From contig LJCX01000025.1 in the NCBI GenBank assembly GCA_001298545.1, forward strand, positions 248,001 to 312,000: a stretch of 64,000 bases of DNA. Direction: 5' to 3'. A program made the position numbers and the translations under genes. Positions 57,947 to 64,000 of the stretch are shown piece after piece. Numbering within the stretch: the first letter of the stretch is position 1; each line of letters opens with the position of its first letter. Below the pieces are notes generated by a model, which had not been told where the DNA came from, searched no databases, and worked only from the letters and a program-made list of their open reading frames with translations. The stretch is from Actinobacteria bacterium OV320 (GTDB taxonomy: Bacteria; Actinomycetota; Actinomycetes; Streptomycetales; Streptomycetaceae).

Positions 57947-60367
57947 ATGAGTGACGAGCCACAGCCGCAGCAGCCCACCGAGGGCTCGGCACCCGGAGCC
58001 CCCGAGGCGGGTGACGGAGGAAGTGGCGAGGAAGGCAAGAAGATGAAGCGACCCAAGCGGACCGGACTGCGCCGGCTCCTGCCCACCTGGCGGATGGTGC
58101 TCGGCACGTTCGTCCTCGGCGTCCTCGTGCTCGCCGGACTCTTCTTCCTCGGCTACTCCATGGTCAAGATCCCGCCGGCCAACGCGCTCGCCACCAAGCA
58201 GTCCAACGTCTACCTCTACGCCGACGGCACCGAGATCGCCCGCGACGGCACCGTCAACCGCGAGAACGTCGACCTCGCCCAGATCTCCAAGGACGCCCAG
58301 CACGCCGTCCTCGCCGCCGAGGACCGCGACTTCTACACCGAGTCCGCCATCGACCCCAAGGCGATGCTCCGGGCCGGCTGGAACACCGCGACCGGCAAGG
58401 GCAAGCAGTCCGGCTCCACGATCACCCAGCAGTACGTGAAGAACTACTACCTCGCGCAGGAACAGACCGTCACCCGCAAGGTGAAGGAGTTCTTCATCTC
58501 CATCAAGCTGGACCGCGAGACCTCCAAGGACGACATCCTCGAGGGCTACCTCAACACCAGCTACTTCGGCCGCAACGCCTACGGCATGCAGGCCGCCGCC
58601 AAGGCCTACTTCGGCGTCGAGGCCGCCAAGCTCACCCCCGCCCAGGGCGCCTACCTCGCCGCCCTGGTCAACGCGCCCAGCGAGTACGACATCATCGCCC
58701 ACCCCGAGAACAAGGCCGCCGCCGAGGCCCGCTGGAACTACGTCCTCGACGGCATGGTCACCAAGGGCTGGCTCAGCGAGACCGCGCGCACCGGCATGAA
58801 GTTCCCCGCGGTCAAGGAGACCTCCGGCGCCGACACCGGCATGTCCGGACAGCGCGGCTACCTCGTCAACGCGATCAAGGACTACCTGCGCGAGAACAAG
58901 ATCGTCACCCAGGACGAACTCGACGCCGGCGGCTACCGCATCACCACCACCATCGACAAGAAGAAGCAGAACGCCTTCGTCGACGCCGTCAACGACAAGC
59001 TGATGAAGAAGCTCGACAAGAAGAACCGCAAGGTCGACACCTACGTCCGCGCGGGCGGCGCCGCCGTCGAACCCAAGACCGGCAAGGTCCTCGCCCTGTA
59101 CGGCGGCATCGACTACGTCAAGCAGTACACCAACAACGCCACCCGCCAGGACTTCCAGGTCGGCTCCACCTTCAAGCCGTTCGTCTTCACCTCGGCCGTC
59201 GAGAACGACTCCGAGACCCAGGACGGCCGCCAGATCACCCCCAACACGATCTACGACGGCACCAACAAGCGCCCCATCCAGGGCTGGACCGGCGGCACCT
59301 ACGCCCCCGAGAACGAGGACTACGTCAACTACGGCAACATCGACGTGCGCACCGCCACCGACAAGTCGGTGAACTCGGTGTACGCACAGATGGCCGTCGA
59401 CGTCGGCCCCGCGAAGGTCAAGCAGACCGCGATCGCGCTCGGCCTGCCCACCGACACCCCCGACCTCCAGCCCTACCCCTCCATCGCCCTCGGCACGGCC
59501 AACGCCAGCGTCCTGGACATGGCGGAGGCCTACGCCACCCTCGCCAACCACGGCAAGCACGGCACGTACACCCTGATCGAGAAGGTCACCAAGGACGGCT
59601 CCGACGTGGTGGACCTGCCCGAGCAGAAGTCCTCCCAGGTCGTCAGCCGCGAGGCCGCCGACACCACCACCTCGGTCCTGCGCAGCGTCGTCCAGAACGG
59701 CACCGCCACCGCGGCCCTCGCCGCCGACCGGCCCGCCGCGGGCAAGACCGGCACCGCCGAGGAGGACACCGCGGCCTGGTTCGCCGGCTACACCCCCGAC
59801 CTCGCCACCGTGGTCGCCGTCATGGGCCAGGACCCGCAGACCGCCGCCCACAAGTCCCTCAAGGGCGCGATGGGTCTGCCCCGCATCAACGGCGGCGGCG
59901 CGCCCACCGAGATCTGGGCCCAGTTCACCAAGAACGCCCTGAAGGGCGAACCGGCCACGGACTTCAACCTCCAGATCCAGGAGGGCGGCGAGCAGTCCGC
60001 CTACCCCTCGGCCCCGCCCTCCGAGGACGAGCCCACCGACGAGGAGTCCGACGGCAGCTCGCCGAGCGCCGACAACACCAAGGGCCAGACGCAGGGGCAG
60101 ACCCAGGGGCAGACGGGCGGCACCACCGGCAACACGTCGACCGGCAACACGTCCACCGGCACCACCGAGGGCGGCACGACCACCGGCAACACGTCCACCG
60201 GCACCACCGACGGCGGCACGGCGACCAACGGAACGACCTCGGGCACCAGCTCGGGAACCACCGACGGCAGCACGTCCACCGGCACCACCGACGGCGCGAC
60301 CGGAGACACCGGCAACACGACGGGCACGACGACCGGCCCCCAGCTGACGGCCACCGGCTGGGACTGA
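57947..60367 (+). CDS. Class A penicillin-binding protein (bifunctional transglycosylase/transpeptidase)
   Basis: An 806-residue peptidoglycan synthase. A Pro/Gly-rich cytoplasmic start and one helix (about 49-70) precede the GT51 glycosyltransferase domain, with catalytic Glu125 in AAEDRDFY and GSTITQQYVKN. The transpeptidase domain has the serine nucleophile Ser407 in GSTFKPF, SVN in TDKSVNSVY, and Lys600 in KTGTAEED. The last 120 residues are a Gly/Thr/Ser/Asn low-complexity tail (TTGNTSTGNTSTG type) that probably extends through the wall. AGGAG precedes the ATG. No adjacent cell-division genes, so its specific paralogue role is not clear. Confidence 0.95.
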   Translation: MSDEPQPQQPTEGSAPGAPEAGDGGSGEEGKKMKRPKRTGLRRLLPTWRMVLGTFVLGVLVLAGLFFLGYSMVKIPPANALATKQSNVYLYADGTEIARDGTVNRENVDLAQISKDAQHAVLAAEDRDFYTESAIDPKAMLRAGWNTATGKGKQSGSTITQQYVKNYYLAQEQTVTRKVKEFFISIKLDRETSKDDILEGYLNTSYFGRNAYGMQAAAKAYFGVEAAKLTPAQGAYLAALVNAPSEYDIIAHPENKAAAEARWNYVLDGMVTKGWLSETARTGMKFPAVKETSGADTGMSGQRGYLVNAIKDYLRENKIVTQDELDAGGYRITTTIDKKKQNAFVDAVNDKLMKKLDKKNRKVDTYVRAGGAAVEPKTGKVLALYGGIDYVKQYTNNATRQDFQVGSTFKPFVFTSAVENDSETQDGRQITPNTIYDGTNKRPIQGWTGGTYAPENEDYVNYGNIDVRTATDKSVNSVYAQMAVDVGPAKVKQTAIALGLPTDTPDLQPYPSIALGTANASVLDMAEAYATLANHGKHGTYTLIEKVTKDGSDVVDLPEQKSSQVVSREAADTTTSVLRSVVQNGTATAALAADRPAAGKTGTAEEDTAAWFAGYTPDLATVVAVMGQDPQTAAHKSLKGAMGLPRINGGGAPTEIWAQFTKNALKGEPATDFNLQIQEGGEQSAYPSAPPSEDEPTDEESDGSSPSADNTKGQTQGQTQGQTGGTTGNTSTGNTSTGTTEGGTTTGNTSTGTTDGGTATNGTTSGTSSGTTDGSTSTGTTDGATGDTGNTTGTTTGPQLTATGWD

Positions 60368-60383
60368 CACGTCCCGGCGTGTC
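60366..60383 (+). terminator. Short stem-loop after the penicillin-binding-protein gene
   Basis: GACACG at 60366-60371 pairs with CGTGTC at 60378-60383 around a 6-nt loop, in the 26 bp between the convergent PBP and SMR stops. It overlaps the PBP stop codon. Weak but well placed. Confidence 0.4.
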
Positions 60384-60393
60384 CTGACGGCCC

Positions 60394-60714
60394 TCAGTGA
60401 CCGCTGGTCGCCTTCAGCCCCACCACGGCGACCAGCAGCAGACACACGAAGAAGATCCGGGCGGCGGTCGCCGGCTCCCCCAGCACCACCATGCCGACCA
60501 CCGCGGCCCCCGCCGCCCCGATCCCGACCCACACGCCGTAGGCGGTACCGATGGGGAGGGAACGGGCGGCGTACGACAGCAGCAGCATGCTGGCCACGAT
60601 GCCTGCGCCGGTGAACAGACTCGGGACGAGCCGGGTGAAGCCGTCCGTGTACTTCATCCCGACCGACCAGCCGACTTCCAGCAGACCGGCGACGACGAGC
60701 AGAACCCAGGCCAT
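60394..60714 (-). CDS. gdx: Small multidrug resistance family guanidinium exporter (Gdx/SugE type)
   Basis: A 106-residue, four-helix proton antiporter. The start MAWVLLVVAGLLEVGWSVGMKYTDGF contains the essential Glu of the SMR family (LLEVGW) and the KYTDGFTRL loop typical of the SugE/Gdx subgroup. SLPIGTAYGVWVGIGAAGAA (in two parts) is the helix 3 signature and GEPAT the helix 4 start. GGAGG precedes the ATG at 60714; the longer frame runs into the leader. A guanidine-III riboswitch in the leader strongly supports guanidinium as substrate. Confidence 0.93.
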   Translation of the reverse strand: MAWVLLVVAGLLEVGWSVGMKYTDGFTRLVPSLFTGAGIVASMLLLSYAARSLPIGTAYGVWVGIGAAGAAVVGMVVLGEPATAARIFFVCLLLVAVVGLKATSGH

Positions 60715-60761
60715 GGAAAGAAACCTCCGAGACGCGAGCGCGAACGCACTGACACAGCGAT

Positions 60762-60807
60762 GCGTCGTCTTTTCCTGCGGCATCCCGGTACGGCGCGTCT
60801 CGTCGGG
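60762..60807 (-). promoter_or_regulatory. Guanidine-III riboswitch (ykkC-III / mini pseudoknot class)
   Basis: On the minus strand the leader of the SMR gene contains CCCGACGAGACGCGCCGTAC, then CGGG, and further on GCAGGAAAAGACGACGC. These are the conserved blocks of the guanidine-III class: ACGAG, GCGCCGTACC, and GGA-AAGACG-CGC. CCCG can pair with CGGG (P1), and GCGCCGT with ACGACGC (P2, one mismatch) to form the H-type pseudoknot. The element ends 47 bases before the ATG, so ligand binding would probably control ribosome access at GGAGG. Identified from memory of the consensus, without a covariance search. Confidence 0.85.
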
Positions 60808-60837
60808 CTCCTTCCAAACGTAGCAAAGAAACGCCAA

Positions 60838-60867
60838 AAGGGCTGGTGACCATGGTCACCAGCCCTT
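60838..60867 (-). terminator. 30-bp perfect palindrome, terminator of the GroES-like gene
   Basis: AAGGGCTGGTGACCA at 60838-60852 is followed at once by its exact complement TGGTCACCAGCCCTT (60853-60867). As RNA it forms a hairpin of up to 15 bp with a minimal loop, then TTTTGG on the minus strand. It separates the GroES-like gene from the guanidine-responsive SMR gene. Confidence 0.85.
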
Positions 60868-60879
60868 CTTGCCACTACA

Positions 60880-60930
60880 TCAGAGGTACAGACCGGTCAG
60901 AGGTACAGGCCGGTCAGAGGTACAGGCCGG
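60880..60930. repeat. Three tandem copies of a 17-nt unit spanning a stop codon
   Basis: TCAGAGGTACAGGCCGG occurs at 60897 and 60914, and with one change (GACCGG) at 60880. On the minus strand each copy reads CCGGCCTGTACCTCTGA, i.e. the last codons (GLYL, frame-dependent) plus the TGA stop of the GroES-like gene. Only the first copy met by the ribosome is used, so the duplication lies in the 3' UTR. Confidence 0.95.
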
Positions 60931-61270
60931 TCGAGTCCTCCGAGCCCTCGAACCGGTCGGCGGCCACGGCATGCAGATCGCGCTCCCGCATCAGCACGTA
61001 CGCGACGCCCCGCACCTCGACCTCCGCACGGTCCTCGGGGTCGTACAGCACCCGGTCCCCCGGCTCCACGGTCCGCACGTTCTGCCCCACGGCGACGACC
61101 TGGGCCCACGCCAGCCGACGACCGACGGCCGCGGTGGCGGGAATCAGAATGCCGCCACCCGAACGCCGCTCACCCTCACCGGTCTCCTGCTTCACGAGCA
61201 CACGGTCGTGCAGCATCCGGATGGGCAGCTTGTCGTGCGTGGTACTCAGGTCGTCTCTCTTGGCGCTCAC
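60914..61270 (-). CDS. GroES-family co-chaperone-like protein
   Basis: A 118-residue protein with a GroES-like beta-barrel: LPIRMLHDRVLVKQE, GGILIPATAAVGRRLAWAQVVAVGQ, VEPGDRVLYDPED and the closing EVRGVAYVLMRERDLHAV. It differs from true GroES (which has KPLHDRI and KYGGTE), and no groEL gene is adjacent, so it is a paralogue with a likely specialised role. The start is a GTG at 61270 without a good ribosome site. Its C-terminus (EDSTGLYL) lies in the first unit of the 17-nt tandem repeat. Confidence 0.88.
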   Translation of the reverse strand: MSAKRDDLSTTHDKLPIRMLHDRVLVKQETGEGERRSGGGILIPATAAVGRRLAWAQVVAVGQNVRTVEPGDRVLYDPEDRAEVEVRGVAYVLMRERDLHAVAADRFEGSEDSTGLYL

Positions 61271-61314
61271 ACCACTGAACCTACCCCGCGCGGATGCACG
61301 AGGAGCGCAGGGGA

Positions 61315-61644
61315 TCAGCCCTTGCGGCGCCGCCCGCCGAACGCGAGCAGCCCCACCACGCCGACGACCACGAGCGCCACCGGCACGACCCGCTCCAGCC
61401 GGGGTGCGCCCTCCTCGTTCACGAACTGCGCCCGTACCTCGCTCACGGCACGGTTGACCTGGACGTAGGCCTTCCCGAGCGTGTGATCGACATTGGCGAC
61501 GACCTTGGCTTTGGCGTCCCCGACGATGGTCTTCGGATGCACCCGCACCCCGATCTCGTCCAGCGTCTCCGCCAGCACCTCGCGGCGGGCCCTGATGTCC
61601 GCCTCGATCTGCGCCGGGGTTCTGGTGTCCGACGTCTCCGCCAC
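61315..61644 (-). CDS. DUF3618 family membrane protein
   Basis: A 109-residue protein with the DUF3618 N-terminal helix (SDTRTPAQIEADIRARREVLAETLDEIGVRVHPK in parts), a mid region AKVVANVDHTLG, and a C-terminal transmembrane helix (VVPVALVVVGVVGLLAFGG) followed by RRRKG. A GTG at 61644 with GGAGG seven bases upstream is taken as start. It lies directly upstream of the GroES-like gene (44 bp), on the same strand, and is divergent from the peroxiredoxin gene. Confidence 0.88.
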   Translation of the reverse strand: MAETSDTRTPAQIEADIRARREVLAETLDEIGVRVHPKTIVGDAKAKVVANVDHTLGKAYVQVNRAVSEVRAQFVNEEGAPRLERVVPVALVVVGVVGLLAFGGRRRKG

Positions 61645-61738
61645 GGTAAGGCCTCCGAAGTCAGCTGTGTCTTGTTCTGGACAGTCTGTCAGCTCTGCCC
61701 GCCGTCGCACTGTCAGGACCCCCGGTTACGCTGGCCCG

Positions 61739-62206
61739 ATGAGCGAGCGACTCCAGCCCGGGGACGTGGCCCCCGCCTTCACCCTCCCCGACGCCGACGG
61801 CAACCAGGTGTCCCTGTCGGACCACAAGGGCCGCAAGGTCATCGTCTACTTCTACCCGGCCGCGCTTACCCCCGGCTGCACGAAGCAGGCCTGCGACTTC
61901 ACGGACAACCTGGAACTGCTGACCGGCGCCGGGTACGACGTCATCGGCATCTCCCCCGACAGCCCCGAGAAGCTGGGCAAGTTCCGCGACAAGGAGTCCC
62001 TGAAGGTCACCCTGCTGGCCGACCCCGAGAAGACCGTCACCGAGGCCTACGCGGCGTACGGCGAGAAGAAGAACTACGGCAAGACGTACATGGGCGTCAT
62101 CCGCTCCACCATCGTGGTCGACGAGACCGGCAAGGTCGAACGAGCCCTGTACAACGTCCGGGCCACCGGCCACGTCGCCAAGATCATCAAGGACCTGGGC
62201 ATCTGA
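61739..62206 (+). CDS. bcp: Thioredoxin-dependent peroxiredoxin, Bcp/PrxQ type
   Basis: A 155-residue thiol peroxidase that reduces H2O2 and organic hydroperoxides. The active site is TPGCTKQACDF: peroxidatic Cys47 and resolving Cys52, the PrxQ spacing. YFYPAALTPG replaces the common YFYPKDDTPG. Further landmarks are DVIGISPDSPEKLGKF, LADPEKTV and the YMGVIRSTIVVDETG Arg region. There is no ribosome site before the ATG at 61739, so translation may be leaderless. Confidence 0.94.
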   Translation: MSERLQPGDVAPAFTLPDADGNQVSLSDHKGRKVIVYFYPAALTPGCTKQACDFTDNLELLTGAGYDVIGISPDSPEKLGKFRDKESLKVTLLADPEKTVTEAYAAYGEKKNYGKTYMGVIRSTIVVDETGKVERALYNVRATGHVAKIIKDLGI

Positions 62207-62339
62207 GCCCCCTCACTCCCCCAGGCGGCCCGCGTCGGAACCCCGACACGGGCCGCTTCACTTTCCGGGCGTGACTGTCCGATAAACGGTTCGTTGCTCC
62301 GTACGAGACCACGAACGGGTGGTCGGGGACGGAGGGGAC

Positions 62340-63362
62340 ATGGACGTGCGGGGCGCAGCCGGACGATCGGACGCATACAGCAAGGAACGGCTCATGCCGG
62401 AGGTCGCCGAGGCGCGCAACTGGGTCGATCTGATGCGGCGGCTCGGTCTGCGTCCGAGTGGCGGCCAACGCCGGGTGTTGCAGGAGCACGTCACACGACA
62501 CGGACTCGATACGAGCCATTTCGCCAAGCGCAGCCCATGGCGTAAATATCCTGACGCCGCCATCGCGGTAGCTGCCGCCTCATCCTCCTCACTACGGGAA
62601 GTCGCCCTGAGACTGGGCGCCACCCCGGCCACAGGGACGCTCTCCCATATCCGACGCCGCATCGATGCAGCCGGTATCGACATCAGCCATTTCCCCGGCA
62701 TCGACCGCCCCGACTTGGACCTGCCCTTCACTCCGGAAGAACTCCGGGCGGCCGCAGTCACAGCCACGAGCGTACGTGGCGTGGCGCGAGCACTGGGTGT
62801 CCCCGATGACAGTCGGTCCCGCGCGACGCTGAGCCGCATGTTGGCGACCCAGCACATCGACGTCGGCCACTTCTCCTATCGCCGGGCGACGATTCCCGAG
62901 GACTCGTTGCGGAGCCTCGTACGGACCTGCACCAGCTATGCCGACGTCATGCGTGGACTCGGCCTGGACGTCAACGACACAAATCACCGGCGGGTACGAC
63001 GCGCCGCCTTCCGCCTGAATCTCGACACCAGCCACTTCACGCGCCGGTCCTGGGGGCGGCCCGAGCGCCCCGCACCTCCGCCGACCGCGCAGCGCGTGCT
63101 GGTCGTCCTGCCGGAGCAAGCCGGGCGGACAAACAGGAACATGCTTCACCGGGCGCTGACGGAAATCGGGGTGCCGTACGCGTGTGCGGAATGCGGCAAC
63201 CCCGGCGAGTGGCGAGGCCGCCCGATCACCTTGCAGATCGACCATGTCAACGGCAACTGGCGGGACAACCGCAAGGAGAACCTGCGCTACCTGTGCCCCA
63301 ATTGCCATGCGCTGACCGCGACGTGGTGTCGCCGGAAAGGCAGAGTCCCACTCGCCGGGTGA
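62340..63362 (+). CDS. HNH endonuclease with four N-terminal repeat modules
   Basis: A 340-residue protein. Residues 25-235 consist of four modules of about 58 residues. Each has a helical part with LGL or LGV and ends LDTSHF (56-61), IDISHF (113-118), IDVGHF (173-178) or LDTSHF (228-233). They resemble helix-turn-helix DNA-reading units. The C-terminal HNH nuclease has zinc cysteines Cys282, Cys285, Cys319 and Cys322, the catalytic IDHVNGN (Asp301-His302) and Asn in NRKENLRYLCPNCH. The ATG at 62340 has GGAGGGG close by. Probable role: site-specific DNA cleavage (mobile or defence-related); it lies 54 bp before a tRNA-Leu gene. Confidence 0.85.
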   Translation: MDVRGAAGRSDAYSKERLMPEVAEARNWVDLMRRLGLRPSGGQRRVLQEHVTRHGLDTSHFAKRSPWRKYPDAAIAVAAASSSSLREVALRLGATPATGTLSHIRRRIDAAGIDISHFPGIDRPDLDLPFTPEELRAAAVTATSVRGVARALGVPDDSRSRATLSRMLATQHIDVGHFSYRRATIPEDSLRSLVRTCTSYADVMRGLGLDVNDTNHRRVRRAAFRLNLDTSHFTRRSWGRPERPAPPPTAQRVLVVLPEQAGRTNRNMLHRALTEIGVPYACAECGNPGEWRGRPITLQIDHVNGNWRDNRKENLRYLCPNCHALTATWCRRKGRVPLAG

Positions 63363-63416
63363 CCCGGCAGGCCCGTACACTAAGTGCCGCCGGTCGAGCA
63401 TGATGACCGTTTTTGA

Positions 63417-63501
63417 GCGGCCGTGATGGAATTTGGCAGTCATGCTGGGTTTAGGTCCCAGTGGGTTCACACCCGTGTGGGTTCGAGTCCCACCGGCCGC
63501 A
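63417..63501 (+). tRNA. tRNA-Leu (anticodon TAG)
   Basis: 85-nt class II tRNA. The acceptor arms GCGGCCG (63417-63423) and CGGCCGC (63494-63500) pair fully; discriminator A. The anticodon stem is CTGGG/CCCAG around loop TTTAGGT, with anticodon TAG. A long variable arm (TGGGTTCACACCC) and the T-arm GGGTTCGAGTCCC follow. CCA is not encoded. Confidence 0.96.
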
Positions 63502-63509
63502 CGTGAAGG

Positions 63510-63537
63510 GAGGGGCCGCCCGACCAGGCGGCCCCTC
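63510..63537 (+). terminator. Terminator of tRNA-Leu
   Basis: Eleven-bp perfect stem GAGGGGCCGCC / GGCGGCCCCTC with a 6-nt loop, eight bases after the tRNA and ten bases before the convergent rdgB stop. It may serve both transcripts. Confidence 0.88.
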
Positions 63538-63546
63538 TTCCATGGC

Positions 63547-64000
63547 TCAGCCCAGCAACTCCCGCACCACCGGCACCAGCCCCCGGAACGCCTTGCCGCG
63601 GTGGCTGATCGCGTTTTTCTCCGCAGGCGTCAGTTCCGCGCAGGTGCGGGTCTCGCCGGCCGGCTGGAGGATCGGGTCGTAGCCGAAGCCGTTGGTGCCG
63701 GTCGGGGTGTGGCGGAGGGTACCGGTGAGGCGGCCCTCGACGACGCGTTCCGTGCCGTCCGGGAGGGCCAGGGCCGCCGCGCAGGCGAAGTGGGCGCCCC
63801 GGTGTTCCTCGGCGATGTCCGAGAGCTGGGCCAGGAGCAGGTCCAGGTTGGCCCGGTCGTCCCCGTGCTTGCCGGCCCAACGGGCGGAGAAGATGCCCGG
63901 GGCGCCGTTCAGGACGTCGACACAGAGGCCCGAGTCGTCGGCGACGGCCGGGAACCCCGTCGCCCGGGCGAGGGCGTGGGCCTTCAGGAGCGCGTTCTCG
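63547..64000 (-). CDS. rdgB: RdgB/HAM1 family non-canonical purine NTP pyrophosphatase, 3' part
   Basis: Hydrolyses dITP, XTP and similar nucleotides to monophosphates, keeping them out of DNA. The visible 150 C-terminal residues include NALLKAHALARATG, the substrate loop ADDSGLCVDVLNGAPG, SARWAGKHGDD, GTNGFGYDPIL and EKNAISHRGKAFR, all hallmark RdgB motifs. The start is beyond the right edge of the window. The stop at 63547-63549 is convergent with tRNA-Leu. Confidence 0.95.
   Translation of the reverse strand, partial: ENALLKAHALARATGFPAVADDSGLCVDVLNGAPGIFSARWAGKHGDDRANLDLLLAQLSDIAEEHRGAHFACAAALALPDGTERVVEGRLTGTLRHTPTGTNGFGYDPILQPAGETRTCAELTPAEKNAISHRGKAFRGLVPVVRELLG

Noticed and set aside
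60715..60850. Guanidine-II (mini-ykkC) riboswitch before the SMR gene
   Set aside because: Two ACGA tetramers are present, but they are not in the loops of two stable hairpins. The guanidine-III pattern explains the same bases better.
57767..60859. 1030-residue minus-strand open frame opposite the penicillin-binding-protein gene
   Set aside because: It is a mirror of a strong plus-strand gene with all PBP motifs. Its translation is Gly/Val/Asp/Leu noise caused by GC-rich codon structure.
1..64000. Antibiotic biosynthetic gene cluster
   Set aside because: No polyketide, peptide synthetase, terpene or RiPP core genes are present; the acyl-CoA ligase and exporter genes stand apart from any such set.

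Overview
The window is high-GC actinobacterial chromosome, almost certainly Streptomyces. GTG starts are common, coding third positions are strongly G/C, and the families are typical of the genus: LAXTG/sortase surface systems, a WhiJ-like XRE/DUF397 pair, DUF1707 and DUF3618 proteins, and a chitin-active LPMO behind a DasR-like site. No species can be named from sequence alone. There is no CRISPR array, intact transposon, integrase or rRNA.

Layout. 1-972: 3' end of a GGDEF/EAL c-di-GMP protein. 951-11022: a catabolic block with a luciferase-like monooxygenase, two Asp/Glu-racemase-superfamily enzymes, a D-2-hydroxyacid dehydrogenase, an amidase, a DUF3830 protein, an EhuBCDA-type ABC importer and an IclR-type regulator. 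It looks like uptake plus breakdown of a small amide or dicarboxylic compound. The importer resembles ectoine transporters, but no ectoine hydrolase or deacetylase gene is present. 11136-17261: two identical tRNA-Lys(CTT) genes bracket an acyl-CoA ligase (whose frame ends inside the antisense of the first tRNA), a DUF3592 protein, an AA10 LPMO, an SPFH protein and a CHAP/NlpC-like peptidoglycan protein. 17873-21180: a class F sortase with a probable secreted partner, a NagD-like phosphatase and a LARTG surface protein. 21282-25221: ROK regulator, Gfo/Idh oxidoreductase, UPF0303 protein and FAH-family enzyme. 25355-31768: YidC-like insertase, DUF6412 protein, HxlR/MFS pair, a membrane protein/GntR operon with striking tandem operators, a DUF817 protein and a class E sortase. 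32078-34877: GH30 glycosidase and a SEC-C protein.

34980-about 41700 is an accessory island of visibly lower GC. It holds a divergent pair of modification-dependent restriction genes (an SRA-HNH endonuclease and a SauUSI-like PLD/helicase/DUF3427 protein), then an RsbW-like ATPase, an XRE/DUF5753 regulator, a DUF397 protein and a truncated DUF5753 remnant. This is the best candidate defence system in the window.

41859-57702: ECF sigma factor with its CU044_5270 partner, Hsp20, small membrane proteins, an AraC/GlxA regulator, an LASTG-anchored alginate-lyase-like protein, an MFS transporter, a DUF445 protein, a GDSL hydrolase with a corrupted 3' end (probable assembly error), a DUF1707 protein and a three-gene ABC exporter. 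57947-64000: class A penicillin-binding protein; SMR guanidinium exporter behind a guanidine-III riboswitch; GroES-like protein; DUF3618 protein; Bcp peroxiredoxin; an HNH nuclease with four repeated modules; tRNA-Leu(TAG); and the 3' part of rdgB. Many intergenic regions carry short tandem repeats, listed individually.
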